Shown here: positions 1 through 9,018 of the stretch, piece by piece
Layout: each line of letters begins with the position of its first letter
Numbering within the stretch: position 1 is the stretch's first letter
Assembly: GCA_963759115.1 (NCBI GenBank)
Contig: CAVWXT010000005.1
Span: 2,170,001-2,234,000, forward strand
Length of the DNA stretch: 64,000 nt
From: CAVWXT01 sp963759115
Lineage (GTDB): Bacteria; Planctomycetota; Planctomycetia; Pirellulales; Thermoguttaceae
Direction: 5' to 3'
Translations under genes and position numbers: made by a program
Notes under the pieces: model-generated
Database searches by the model: none
The model's input: the letters and a program-made list of their open reading frames with translations, nothing else
What the model was told of the DNA's origin: nothing

Positions 1-1
1 C

Positions 2-253
2 GGATTGTACCGATGGCACATCGCCGATCCCATTCGCTTCGAGAAGGATCTGAGAGTGACGATGCAGGCCCTCGGTTGGACGCAGAGCGGGCCGCACCGC
101 TACTTGCCGCTGCAGGACAACATTGCGTCGGTGGCCTACTGGTATCAGGCCGAGCCCCACGCCAAGTTTCCCGCGCTGCCGTCGAAGGAGGCCCTCACGG
201 TTGGGCCGCTGAAGGTTCAGACGCCCGCCGCAAAAGAGAAGGAAGCACGCTGA
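2..253 (+). CDS. DUF2961 (GH172-like) protein, C-terminal end
   Basis: The window opens inside this gene and only about the last 83 residues are present. The fragment reads YRWHIADPIRFEKDLRV, then a conserved ALGW, then YLPLQDNIASVAYWYQ. This is the usual C-terminal region of the DUF2961 family, now associated with glycoside hydrolase family 172. Planctomycetes carry many secreted members acting on complex polysaccharides. The last twenty residues are a Lys/Ala/Glu-rich tail. The start, any signal peptide and the catalytic region lie outside the window. Family assignment is from recognised motifs; substrate is unknown. Confidence 0.8.
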   Translation, partial: GLYRWHIADPIRFEKDLRVTMQALGWTQSGPHRYLPLQDNIASVAYWYQAEPHAKFPALPSKEALTVGPLKVQTPAAKEKEAR

Positions 254-642
254 GGCGGCCGCATCGGGCAAATGGTGACCGGCGGGCCGACCTTACGGGC
301 ATACGGCGATTCCTGATGCGTGCGTCAGGCTTCTCTCGATTGCGGCTCCGGCGATCAACGGCCATACTCTTGATTGGGTATCATTGCGTGGACTGGATTC
401 TCGCGATTCACGACGGCGGCAACCGACACCGGAAGAGGTGACAACGGCGATTGAGGGCATAGGCGGAAGGAACGGTCCAGGCCGTGGATCGACGGCAAGG
501 TTCTCGCCCCGTTGTCCCTTCCCGATTCGCACTGGCACGGGCCGAGTGCGACCTCCGTCTCTCCCCCTACGCTTTTCCCTCTCTCCCGGCATAGTGTTCG
601 GCAGCCGTTGTGCCTTGCTGTTGCTTGCCAAGAGGTCGCATC
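254..642. other. Intergenic region, no gene seen
   Basis: About 390 bases separate the DUF2961 gene and the ferredoxin gene. Open frames here overlap each other on both strands and have the arginine-rich composition of shadow frames in GC-rich DNA. I see no tRNA, no clear terminator and no repeat copy. It probably carries the promoter of the ferredoxin gene. Confidence 0.5.
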
Positions 643-1603
643 ATGGCCAAGACGTTGACAGTTGTCGTTTCCGAGGACCGCGGGAAGGACTCCTCGCGGC
701 GGACGCTGGAGCGAACATTGGCGGCGACGCTGTCGCACCTCTCGGGCGTGTGTCTGGCCGTCATCCCTCCTCTGTGCGATCTCGCCCCCAAGGGGCCGGC
801 CGTGCAGTTCCTCCGCAGCGTGCGCGGCGACATGATCGTGCTGGGGTGGCTGTATCCCCGCGCCGCCTACTGGCTACTCAGCGCCAGGCCACGTGCGCGG
901 CCGCATGGGCCACACGTCGTTCGTTCCCGACGAGGAGTTGGATGCCCTGCCGCCGCTTCCGTCGGTCATGCCGGACCAACAGTGTCGCCTGCCCACTTTG
1001 CCCGACCGCACCCTCTGGTCCATCGACCTCCGCAACCATGATCGGCCCGAACCGGTGTTGGCCGAAGTGGAGCGGATCGCGGCCGCGGCGTTTAGCGCGC
1101 CGAGCGACGAACCGGCCAGCGCCGCGAGCGGCGTGACCCGCGTCGAGGAAACGACGCAGCCGCGCTGGCATCCCGTGATTGACTTCAGCCGCTGCAATGG
1201 CTGCCAGGATTGCGTGCAGTTCTGCGTGTTCAAGGTACTAGGAGTGGACAACGCGGGCACGCTGCTGGTGCTGCGGCCGGACAACTGCCACAAAGTTTGC
1301 GCGGCATGTGCGCGGATTTGCCCCACCGGGGCAATCCAGCTTCCCCGTCACTGTTACCCGGCGCTCGCCGGCGATCCTTCCGCGCCGCGGGAAGGCATGA
1401 AGAACAATCCGAGTCCGTCGCCCGGCGCGACAAGTCCGGAAGACCTCGGCCGCATGGAACTGTCGCGCACGAAGGCACTGGGGAGAAGTTCCAAGGTCGA
1501 CAGGCCGCAGTGTCAGGAGCACAGCGTTGGTAGAGCCCCCACCAGGCCGCCACACGCTCGGCAAGAGCTCAGCCTGGACGGTCCTGGCACACCGGCTGGC
1601 TAG
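643..1603 (+). CDS. 4Fe-4S ferredoxin-type protein with an extra N-terminal domain (one indel)
   Basis: Residues 1-80 (MAKTLTVVVSEDRGKDSS...) form a domain I cannot name. After a linker, two iron-sulfur motifs follow near residues 182-220: CNGCQDCVQFC (CxxCxxCxxxC) and CHKVCAACARICP. They would bind one or two 4Fe-4S clusters for electron transfer in the cytoplasm. The frame breaks near base 888. Reading GCC-A-GGC as one alanine codon (gcc or gca) restores it, giving SAGHVRGRMGH. The last 70 residues after the second cluster are low complexity and may not all be real. A short AGAGG lies upstream of the ATG. The redox partner is not visible from the neighbours. Confidence 0.65.
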
Positions 1604-1917
1604 GCAGAGAAGAAAGGGCAGCATCGCGGCTGGGTACATCCAGCACCACCGACGGGGCAGTACCTTGCCCGCAAATACGGCACGGTCCAATCTTCCTCGC
1701 GGCTCGTGGAATCGGTGGTAGCGAAGTTGGCTGTGGCGCCTGATCTGCCGGTTCTTGGGAATGCCGCTGCTGTGTCGCCGCTTCGAAATTGTTTTGGCTG
1801 AACGACTTAGGGCTGCCGATACACCCGCTGGGAGCAAGATTAGCGTGATTGTCGGCTATCGTGACGTGCATGAGGACGAGTATCAGTTTCACATGGGGGC
1901 GGCGGGGAACACAAGCC
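1604..1917. other. Intergenic region, no gene seen
   Basis: About 310 bases with no convincing reading frame on either strand, no repeat copy and no hairpin with a T-run. It sits between the ferredoxin and a small unknown protein. Confidence 0.45.
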
Positions 1918-2217
1918 ATGGATAAAGACACCTTTCGCGTTGTTACTCGGGGGGCCGACGGACAAATTCGCACCCGCGATTATGACTCCCAAGAGGCCCT
2001 GTTGAAGCGGCATTCGCAAGTGGGTGTCGATGATTGCAGCACCGATCTGGGCCTGCGCGGCCTGCCGGTGTTTCGCGGCCTGATTGGCCCCATGCCCGAA
2101 GGCAAGAGCATCATTCGCTACGAATCGCCGGAGGTCTTCGAGACTTTGACCAAGGATTGGAGCACCATCAAACCCGCACGCCGGCGCTCCCGCACGCCGG
2201 CGCCTGTGACGGGCTAG
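1918..2217 (+). CDS. Small hypothetical protein
   Basis: A 99-residue protein starting MDKDTFRVVTRGADGQIRTR. The ATG was chosen because a purine-rich GGCGGGGAA sits just upstream and the residues before it look non-coding. The middle contains YESPEVFETLTKDW, and the end is basic and Ser/Pro-rich (ARRRSRTPAP). No membrane segment, cysteine pair or family motif is recognisable. A strong intrinsic terminator begins about 30 bases after the stop, which supports a real single-gene transcript. Function unknown. Confidence 0.6.
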   Translation: MDKDTFRVVTRGADGQIRTRDYDSQEALLKRHSQVGVDDCSTDLGLRGLPVFRGLIGPMPEGKSIIRYESPEVFETLTKDWSTIKPARRRSRTPAPVTG

Positions 2218-2247
2218 GCACTTCACGACGGGGCTTTGGACTTCGTT

Positions 2248-2279
2248 GGGGCGGCACTTGCACGGCCGCCCCCGTTTTT
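2248..2279 (+). terminator. Rho-independent terminator
   Basis: A perfect 8-bp stem (GGGGCGGC / GCCGCCCC) with a 9-base loop is followed by GTTTTT. It lies just after the small hypothetical gene on the same strand. Confidence 0.75.
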
Positions 2280-2459
2280 GCCTGTTCTGCGGCGGCGCCA
2301 CCATTGCCACCGCAATGCAGCAAGAGCGGGCCGAATCCACCGCAAAGTCCGTAGACCAAAGGCCAAAGACCAGAAGGGAACCCTTGCAAACTCCGGACGA
2401 ATCCATCATCCTGATGGCATAGGCTGGCAGTCCAGCCTGGCTCACGAGGGCTTCTGTCG

Positions 2460-2732
2460 ATGCTTGGCAAGGAGATGCTGACGATCCTTGTTTGCCCCAT
2501 CGAGCGCACGCCCCTGACGATCGCTGACGATCAACTCATCGCGCGGCTCAACCGGGCAATCGCCGCCGGACGCATGAAAAACCAGGCAGGGCGGCCCGTG
2601 GAGCAACCACTGTCCGGCGGTTTGGTTCGAGCCGATAACGCCTTTCTCTATCCCGTCCGCGACAACATTCCCGTCCTCCTGGCCGACGAAGCCATCCCCC
2701 TGGCGCAGATCCGCGGACCTGAAAGAGGTTAG
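2460..2732 (+). CDS. Trm112-like protein
   Basis: A 90-residue protein with the Trm112 layout: MLGKEMLTILVCPIERTPL at the start and FLYPVRDNIPVLLADEAIPL near the end (the classic YPVRDGIPxLL box). Family members are small zinc-ribbon proteins that often activate methyltransferases or sit beside lipid A and glycosyl pathways. Only the first cysteine of the usual CPxC pair is present, so zinc binding is probably lost, as in several planctomycete members. Transcribed after the terminator of the previous gene. The partner methyltransferase is not in the window. Confidence 0.75.
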   Translation: MLGKEMLTILVCPIERTPLTIADDQLIARLNRAIAAGRMKNQAGRPVEQPLSGGLVRADNAFLYPVRDNIPVLLADEAIPLAQIRGPERG

Positions 2733-3010
2733 GGCGTGCGTCTCAACGGCCGCCGTGATCGCCGCGGAAGAGCGAGGCCGCTCGAATTGGGGGCACCCGA
2801 ACGTGGGGAGGATTGACGGACGTGCTACCATTGAATGATGGCGGTGCAGGAAAAGGCCGTCGAATCTGATAGAACCGGCCCGGATTGGACGATAAGGGGT
2901 GGACAGACCACCGGCGCAAGTGTAAAGTAAAGAGCTCTGTCCGATGGATGGAATTGTGGGGTCGTTGGTCCGGTCGAGAAGGCGGTAGTTTCAACCCGAA
3001 GGAGAAATGA
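2733..3010. promoter_or_regulatory. Leader region upstream of rpsU
   Basis: About 280 bases without a gene. The last bases contain AAGGAG a few nucleotides before the GTG of rpsU, a strong ribosome binding site that fixes that start. A promoter must lie here, but I cannot point to convincing -35 and -10 boxes. Confidence 0.4.
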
Positions 3011-3211
3011 GTGGTCAAATTGACGTTGCGCGAGCGTGAGTCGATTCAAGAGGCGGTGCGTCGCTTCCGCAAGTTGGTGGAGCGGAGCGGGATCAAGAAG
3101 GAGATGCGTCGCCGCGAGTATTACGAGAAGCCCAGCGAAATCAAGCGGCGTGCCCGCCTGCGTGCCGAGCGCCGATCCAGGCGCGGCAGCACGATGAGCC
3201 GCGGACTCTGA
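3011..3211 (+). CDS. rpsU: 30S ribosomal protein S21
   Basis: A 66-residue, very basic protein, MVKLTLRERESIQEAVRRF, with RSGIKKEMRRREYYEKPS in the centre and an Arg-rich tail. This is the full S21 pattern. S21 binds the small subunit near the 3' end of 16S rRNA and helps start translation. The GTG start is preferred because AAGGAG lies directly upstream and the protein aligns from its first residue; an ATG four bases earlier is in another frame. Length is normal for the family. Confidence 0.95.
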   Translation: MVKLTLRERESIQEAVRRFRKLVERSGIKKEMRRREYYEKPSEIKRRARLRAERRSRRGSTMSRGL

Positions 3212-3256
3212 AACCGGTCCAAGGCGTTTCTTTCTCTCCTGTAGTGAGTGCCGGCC

Positions 3257-3469
3257 ATGCTTAGTAGAGAAAGCCTGGAGCAGTACCGCCGCATGACGCC
3301 AGCGGAGCGGTTCCGGCTGACCCTACGCATGATTGAGGACGAGATTCCCTACCTGCTCCGCGGCACGCCCCAGCAGATCGACCGACGGTTCGAGTTGCTC
3401 CGCCGGCAGAACGACGAGCGAAACCGCCGCATGCTCGCGGGGATTGCGCGAACACGAGACAACCGATGA
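3257..3469 (+). CDS. Small protein paired with a nucleotidyltransferase
   Basis: A 70-residue charged protein (MLSRESLEQYRRMTPAERFRL...). A GTG three codons earlier is an alternative start. The protein is predicted helical, with ERFRLTLRMIEDEIPYLLRG in the centre. Its stop overlaps the ATG of the next frame by ATGA, so the two are translationally coupled. In planctomycetes such small proteins commonly precede a minimal nucleotidyltransferase, a toxin-antitoxin-like arrangement. Here the partner is broken. The role as an antitoxin is inferred from context only. Confidence 0.6.
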   Translation: MLSRESLEQYRRMTPAERFRLTLRMIEDEIPYLLRGTPQQIDRRFELLRRQNDERNRRMLAGIARTRDNR

Positions 3470-5332
3470 GCGAGCTTGTCCGCGCTCTCCATGATTTCGC
3501 GGCACTCTTCGAAAGGCTCGAATTGCCCTATGTGGTAATGGGAGGCATTGCGGTCATTCTTCGGTCTGCGCACGACCGGCTTGGCAAATCCCATTCCCGC
3601 CGCCGGCTCAGGCGCCGGCGACTCGGTCTTGAACAGCGGCAGGTAGCGGTAATACACCTCGAGGGTCAAGGCGTTGAAGCTGGTCATCATCAGCCGGCCG
3701 CCCTTTTGCCCCTGCACGTCGATGGTGGGCCGTTCCGGATCCCAGCTTCCCTCCGCGCAGCCTTCCCTCTCCTGCGAATCGATCAACACGCGCCGCATCT
3801 GGCGGTTCCAAGTGTCCCACTCGGCATCTGCAAAATTGTGCATCGCCAGCGTGGCGTAGTACCAATAGTAGCAGTTTCGCGTCATGCTGCTGTTGGGTGG
3901 ATTCTCCATCAAACACTCTTTGCTCTCCAACATGCCTGCATCTCGGGCATCTTGGCCCATGTACTGGCGGCAGAGCATGCCGACCGCGGTCATGGTGGGC
4001 GTCACAGGCGCAACGGGTTGATAGCGGTACAACCCGCCGTAGTGACCGGCGGCCACGATGTCCAACCACTTCTTAGCCCTCTCGAGAACCAGGGTGCTCA
4101 CCGGCAGGCCAGCTAGCTGGGCACTCTTCAGGGCCATGATCTGCCAACCGTACACGGACGTGTCGCCATACTCCTTGGGCCGGTACCGCCAACTGCCGCT
4201 CTCATCGTTTTGGGCCAGTTCGATGAACGCCACGGCCTTTCGCGGCATTGCCGATTTGCTCGTCCTTCGTGATGCCGTAGGCCTCGCAGAGAGCAATGGT
4301 GGCCAATCCGTGGGAATACATCTGATGATCCCCGCGGTCGGAGAGATCGCCGGTGTTGTAGGATTGGTGCGCAACGAGCCAGGCGAGCCCCTTGGCAATC
4401 GTCTGCTGGTAAGGGCCCTTCGACTTGTGCGTCTGGCCGGCGGCGAGGAACGGCAACAGGGCCATGGCCGTGGCCGCACTGTCGGACCGAATCGCGCTGG
4501 CGCCGGAACACGTGCCGCTCCGGCACTGGCGGCGGAAATCGAGGCTCCAATGACCGGCGGCGGTTTGGTGCCGGGCCAACCAGTTCAAGGCGGCGCCGAC
4601 GGCGCACTCCGAGGCCGGCGTTCCGCCGATGGCGCCCGCCCACGCCTTGCGTTGCCCTCGGTTGCGGAGGCCGTAGCCATCGCCGGGACCACCCAATCCG
4701 GCGTGCGTGCCCACGCCGACGCCCACTCCCACGCCGCCGTGCCCGGCCGGCCCGGTGAGGCCGAGGACGAACGGTCCGCCCAGCCCGCCGAACTTTGGTT
4801 CCTTCCTGTCGGTGATGCTTCCGCTGCCGCCGGCCTCCTCAAACTCCTTCGAGTCATCGTACTTGCGGGCCTCTTGGACTGCTTGCGGCAGAGCCCTGGT
4901 CATCGCCAGCGTGTCGGCGTTCAACTCGGTGGGGTCCAATGGGGCATCGCCCAATTCAAAGCGGTCGATCTCGCCGGGCGGCGTTGCCTCTGCCTCCGCC
5001 GCTTCGAACGAAGCGGTATCCTCCCGCACCATCTCCGGCGGAATGCCGGCCGTGATCAGGCCCAGGCTGACGATGGCCACCGCGTGAAACGCGGCGCTCC
5101 CGAGATACCAGCGTCCGTCGCCGCAGAACCAATCGTCGAGCCGCCGTAGCATCACCCCCAAGAAAGTCTGCTGCTCGGCAACTTGCGATGGTGTCTCGGC
5201 GGGCATGGCCTCGACGTCCGCCGATGGCAGAACCGCCGCAGACGCTGCCATCGGCAGGGGCGGCGGACCAGCCGGCGTGCTGACCGCCAGCGGTGCTGCG
5301 AGAGGCAGGGTATTCGCGCTCGGCTCAGACAT
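3349..5332 (-). CDS. Prenyltransferase/squalene-oxidase repeat membrane protein (one indel)
   Basis: The N-terminus is Pro/Ala-rich, followed by a membrane segment (FHAVAIVSLGLITAGI) and a Gly-rich spacer with GVGVGVGVG near residue 200. Then come alpha-alpha-barrel repeats such as ALNWLARHQTAAGHWSLDF, AKGLAWLVAHQ and GWQIMALKSA, the fold of squalene-hopene cyclases. Planctomycete proteins of this kind are usually not real cyclases, and I see no DxDD motif. The frame breaks near base 4245, where AAA-G merges two lysine codons (aaa/aag) before AVAFIELAQ. The true C-terminus is uncertain: after AGMGFAKPVVRRPKN the frame runs antisense through the truncated nucleotidyltransferase. Confidence 0.7.
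3466..3556 (+). pseudogene. Truncated nucleotidyltransferase (first ~30 codons)
   Basis: The frame opens MSELVRALHDFAALFERLEL, then PYVVMGGIAV, the classic start of minimal (MNT/AbiEii-like) nucleotidyltransferases. Right after GGIAV the sequence stops resembling the family. The following bases instead encode, on the opposite strand, the C-terminal part of the squalene-oxidase-repeat protein. The GS-x-DxD active-site region is therefore missing. A deletion, rearrangement or assembly join at about base 3550-3560 explains this. The upstream partner gene is intact. Confidence 0.65.
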
Positions 5333-5403
5333 ATCTCTATTTTAGTCGACTATCCACCAGCGCACAAAGCAGGGGGACTACATAATGGGGGGTTCGCCGG
5401 ACT

Positions 5404-5450
5404 GTGGGACAGGTTGCCGACCTGTCCCGAGGGGTAGCAACCTGTCCTTC
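5404..5450. repeat. Palindromic repeat family A, copy 1
   Basis: Inverted arms GGACAGGTTGC (5408-5418) and GCAACCTGTCC (5437-5447) lie between the squalene-oxidase-repeat gene and nadC. The same unit occurs in a longer, perfect form at 34415-34466. The rest of the 5333-5597 gap holds no gene. Confidence 0.65.
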
Positions 5451-5597
5451 GGGCCGTCCATGTTCCGCAGGCTGCCAAGTGCGTTCACCCGAGGCGCAGA
5501 CACCTGAGAACTATAGGCTGGCCCAGAACTCAGTCAAACAAGATGCAAACCGTGTTGACAAAACGCCACGCGCGACGCACGACGGCCACGTGAGGCA

Positions 5598-6521
5598 TCA
5601 GCCACGCCAATCAAGCCCAAAATCCAACGCGACAGCCGAGTGCGTCAATGCGCCCACGCTGATCCGATCCATGCCCGTCTCGGCGATGGGGCGGACGGTG
5701 GCCAGGGTGACCCCGCCAGAGGCCTCCAATTCGATTGTCCGATCAAAGGCGTCGCGCCGCGCCACCGCGTCGCGGAGTTGCGAGAGACTCATGTTGTCCA
5801 AGAGCACGATGTCCGGCTGGGCGGGCAGCACGGCGTCGAGTTGCTCGAGCGTGTCGACTTCAACCTCGATTACCAATTCGGGATCGGCGGCGTGTTCCCG
5901 CACGAAGCGCCTCGCCCGCACCACCGCCTCCGCCGGCGAAAATCGCTCGTGGTCGGACGACTGGCCGCCCAGGGCCAAATGATTGTCCTTAATGAGCACC
6001 GCTTCGTACAGGCCGCCGCGGTGGTTCCAGCCGCCGCCACAACGCACAGCATACTTCTCCAGCCTTCGCCAGCCGGGCGTGGTCTTGCGGGTGTCATAGA
6101 TGCGGGCCTTCGTGCCGGCCACGGTGTCGACATACTGCCGCGTCAACGTAGCGATACCCGAAAGACGCCCCAGCAAGTTCAGCAGGATCCGCTCGGCGGC
6201 CAGCAGCCCGCGGGCGGGACCTTCGACGGCGCCGATACAACCGCGCTCCACCCGTTGGCCGTCGTCGATCAGCGGCTGCGGTAGCCAGCGGAGACGCGGA
6301 TCAATCGCCGCCAACGTCATTTCCACCGCCGGCAGACCCGCCACGACGCCCGCCTGCCGCGACTCGACAGTCGCCGATCCCTCCGCATCCGCGGCCACCA
6401 GGGCCTTGCTGGTCCAGTCGCCAACCTCGCCCAAGTCTTCCTCGATCGCCAGCCGAAGGAGCTTCTCCCAGTCCTGCCGCAGATGATCGTCCCACACGGT
6501 TTGATGAAACTCTTTGGCCAT
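5598..6521 (-). CDS. nadC: Nicotinate-nucleotide pyrophosphorylase (quinolinate phosphoribosyltransferase)
   Basis: Makes nicotinate mononucleotide from quinolinate and PRPP in de novo NAD synthesis, in the cytosol. The 307-residue protein shows family hallmarks in order: RLAIEEDLGEVGDWTS near the start, ERILLNLLGRLSGIAT, YDTRKTTPGWRRLEKYAVRCGGGWNHR in the substrate site, LIKDNHL, then EVEVDTLEQL and ASGGV. The start MAKEFHQ was chosen because family similarity begins there; a longer frame upstream looks random. The frame is intact. It stands alone between the squalene-oxidase-repeat gene and a divergent ComEA-like gene; nadA and nadB are not in the window. Confidence 0.95.
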   Translation of the reverse strand: MAKEFHQTVWDDHLRQDWEKLLRLAIEEDLGEVGDWTSKALVAADAEGSATVESRQAGVVAGLPAVEMTLAAIDPRLRWLPQPLIDDGQRVERGCIGAVEGPARGLLAAERILLNLLGRLSGIATLTRQYVDTVAGTKARIYDTRKTTPGWRRLEKYAVRCGGGWNHRGGLYEAVLIKDNHLALGGQSSDHERFSPAEAVVRARRFVREHAADPELVIEVEVDTLEQLDAVLPAQPDIVLLDNMSLSQLRDAVARRDAFDRTIELEASGGVTLATVRPIAETGMDRISVGALTHSAVALDFGLDWRG

Positions 6522-6720
6522 GGCACATAGGATACCATTTCGCTGGCCGATCAGAAAGCCGCGACCGGCGGTCGCGCCCTTGGCGATGTGAGGGGAACGG
6601 TCCATTTTTCGGGAGGAAGACCCGCCAATTGCCGTTGCTCCGGCCAATCGGCACAGTGCCCTGACGCACCGCTGCCCCTACGTGACAGCCCGGCCAGAAT
6701 TGGCAATAATGGTCGTATCC

Positions 6721-7113
6721 ATGTCCGATCCTGCTCGTCACCCTCACTGGTTGCTCCGTCGGGCCGATCAGGCCGCCGTGGCGGCGCTGGTCGTGACCGC
6801 GCTCCTGGCGATGGCCGGGTGGTGGGTTTCGCAGGGCGGGTGGCAGGGACGGCTGATCGAGATCGATCGAACGCCGCCGTTGGCGGCGCGATACGAGGTG
6901 GATGTCAACTCGGCCGATTGGCCCGAGCTGCTGCAACTGCCGGGCATCGGCGAAACGCTGGCCCATCGGATCGTGGAATCGCGCCAGACCCGCGGCCCGT
7001 TCGTCGACCACGACGACTTGCGGCGGGTCCGCGGCATCGGCCCGAAGACGCTGGAGCAGATTCGCCCCTATCTGCGCCCCATGCCCGGCAGCGGAAACGT
7101 GGCGAAGAAGTAA
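6721..7113 (+). CDS. ComEA-like helix-hairpin-helix protein
   Basis: A 130-residue protein with one N-terminal membrane anchor (AAVAALVVTALLAMAGWWV). It is followed by a helix-hairpin-helix DNA-binding pair: VDVNSADWPELLQLPGIGETLAHRI and DDLRRVRGIGPKTLEQIRPYL. This is the ComEA layout, in which a membrane-tethered HhH domain binds incoming double-stranded DNA outside the membrane during uptake. No comEC or other competence gene is nearby, so a role in transformation is only inferred. The start is the ATG at MSDPARHP; a longer frame begins 39 bases earlier. Confidence 0.85.
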   Translation: MSDPARHPHWLLRRADQAAVAALVVTALLAMAGWWVSQGGWQGRLIEIDRTPPLAARYEVDVNSADWPELLQLPGIGETLAHRIVESRQTRGPFVDHDDLRRVRGIGPKTLEQIRPYLRPMPGSGNVAKK

Positions 7114-7240
7114 GAGCCGGTCGTGTCGCGCTCTTCTCCTGACGCAGGCAGCGGGATGACGTTGTCCCGCGAGATAGCGATCACGAAAGGTAGCTTGCAG
7201 AAGCCATCGACGGTGCGGCCAAACAGGTACGAGTGAAGAC

Positions 7241-8985
7241 TCAACGTTTCCCCAGCATCTTCTTCAACTGCGGCCAGGTGCGGGTGTTGGCCACGTCGGC
7301 CTTGGTCAGGCCGCCGCGGCGGGCCTGCTGCACGCCGCAACGCATCGCGTCCAGCCCCTCGGGCCGATGCGCGTCGGTGCGAAATCACGATCGGAATGCC
7401 GTAGACTCTTCGCCGCCGCACAGGCCACGTCGTCCAGGTCGAGCCGCGAGGGATGGGCGTTCAGCTCCAGCATCTTGCCGTGCTCCCGGGCGGCCTTCAT
7501 CACCGCCTCCAGGTCGATCTCGTAGGGCTTCCGCTTCAAGCAGCATCCGGCCGGTGGGATGGGCGATCGCCGCGACGTGCGGATTCTCCAGGGCCTCGAT
7601 CACCCGGCGGGTGATCTGCTCGCGCGACTGCTGCTGGCCGTAGTGGACGCTGGCCACGACCCAATCGGCCTCGGCCAGCACGTCGTCGGGCAGGTCCAGC
7701 CCGCCGCGTTCGAGAATGTCGACCTCGACGCCCTTGAGCACGGTGATGCCGCTGAGCCGCTCGTTGAGCTTGTCGATTTCGGCCCATTGCTGCCGCAGCT
7801 GCTCGGCGTCCAGCCCGTCGACCATCGTCACCCGCTTCGAGTGGTCGGTGATGGCGATGTATTTCAGGCCGCGGCTCTTGGCGGCGGCGGCCATTTCCTC
7901 GATGCGTCGCCGTGCCGTCGGTCCACGTGCTGTGCATGTGCAGGTCGCCGCGGATGTCGCCGAGCTCGACCAGCTCGGGCAACTGGCCGGCGTCGGCCCA
8001 CTCGAACTCGCGCCGGGCCTCGCGCAGCTCGGGCGGAAAGCAGGGCAAGATCCAGCGTGGCGTAGACCTCCTCCTCCGTGCGGCCGGCGATCTGCTTCTC
8101 GCCGCGGAAGACGCCGTACTCGTTGATCTTCAGCCCCCGCGCCTTCGCCCGGCCGCGGAGCACGATGTTGTGCTCCTTCGAGCCGGTGAAGTATTGCAGG
8201 GCGGCGCCGAACGACTCGGCCGGCACCGCCCGCAGATCGACCTGCACGCCGGCCGTCAGGCGGAGCGACATTTTCGTGTCGCCGCGGGCGAGGATCGAGG
8301 CCACGCCGCCGAAGGCCGGCCAGGTGGTCCATCACGGCGTCGACGTTGCGGGTGACGACGAGGAAATCGAGGTCGCCGACGGTCTCCTTGCCGCGGCGAT
8401 AGCTGCCGGCGGCGGCGATTTGCTCGACGGCCTTGCAGCCGTCTGCATGTGGGCGAGGATTTCCTGCACGTGCTGGTCGGCCTCGATCCAGAGGATTCGC
8501 TGCTCGGCCTCGGAGGCGATGTCCAGCCCTTGCAGGATGGCCGCCTCGGTCTTGGCGCCAAAGCCCTTGAGCTCCTGAACCTTGTGCGACTCGCAGGCCG
8601 CGCGGAGGTCGTCGAGCGTGGCGATCTTCAGCTCGTGGTAGAGTTGCGCCGCCCGCTTGGGCCCCAGGCCCGGCACGCGGAGAATCGCCAGCACGCTCTC
8701 GGGAATCTCGGCCAGCAGCTCTTCGAGCATCGGCAGCGAGCCGGTCTCGACCAGCGTGGCCACCTTCTCGGCCAGGTCCTTGCCGATGCCCTCGATGTCG
8801 GTCAGCGACCGCTCGGGATCGGCCACGATGTCGGCCGCCGACTCGGGCAGGTCGTGGATCGTCCGGGCGGCGTTGCGATAGGCCCGGACGCGGAACGGGT
8901 TGGCGCCCTGGAACTCCAGCAGGTCGGCGATCTGCTCGAAAACGGCGGCGATTTCGTGGTTGGTCATGGATCGGGATTCGTTCAT
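7241..8985 (-). CDS. polX: DNA polymerase/3'-5' exonuclease PolX (seven indels)
   Basis: A family X polymerase fused to a PHP domain, active in gap-filling repair. Pieces in order: an HhH N-terminus (VFEQIADLLEFQGANPFRVRAY), EGIGKDLAEKV and VPGLGPKRA. Then the nucleotidyltransferase core GSYRRGKETVGDLDFLV, DLRAVP, and the PHP part LHMHSTWTDG, ITDHS, VEVDIL, ahead of NAHPSRLDL and a final GGLTKADV. The frame shifts near 8445, 8314, 8047, 7908, 7537, 7405 and 7379. Six are extra bases that leave two synonymous third bases together (gcc/gcg, ctt/ctg, gcg/gca, ctt/ctg, agt/agc, tcg/tcc); one lost a base. Corrected, all catalytic motifs are present and length is normal. MTNHEIAAVF at 8967 is an alternative start. 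Confidence 0.85.
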
Positions 8986-9018
8986 CGAACCTCACTCCCC
9001 CTATCCCTAATCCCTTCT

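Noticed and set aside
5404..5982. A 192-codon frame starting MGQVADLSRG
   Set aside because: It begins inside a family A palindrome and runs antisense to nadC.
7241..8985. polX as a true pseudogene
   Set aside because: All catalytic motifs survive, there are no internal missense-looking losses, and every shift falls at a wobble position, unlike decay.
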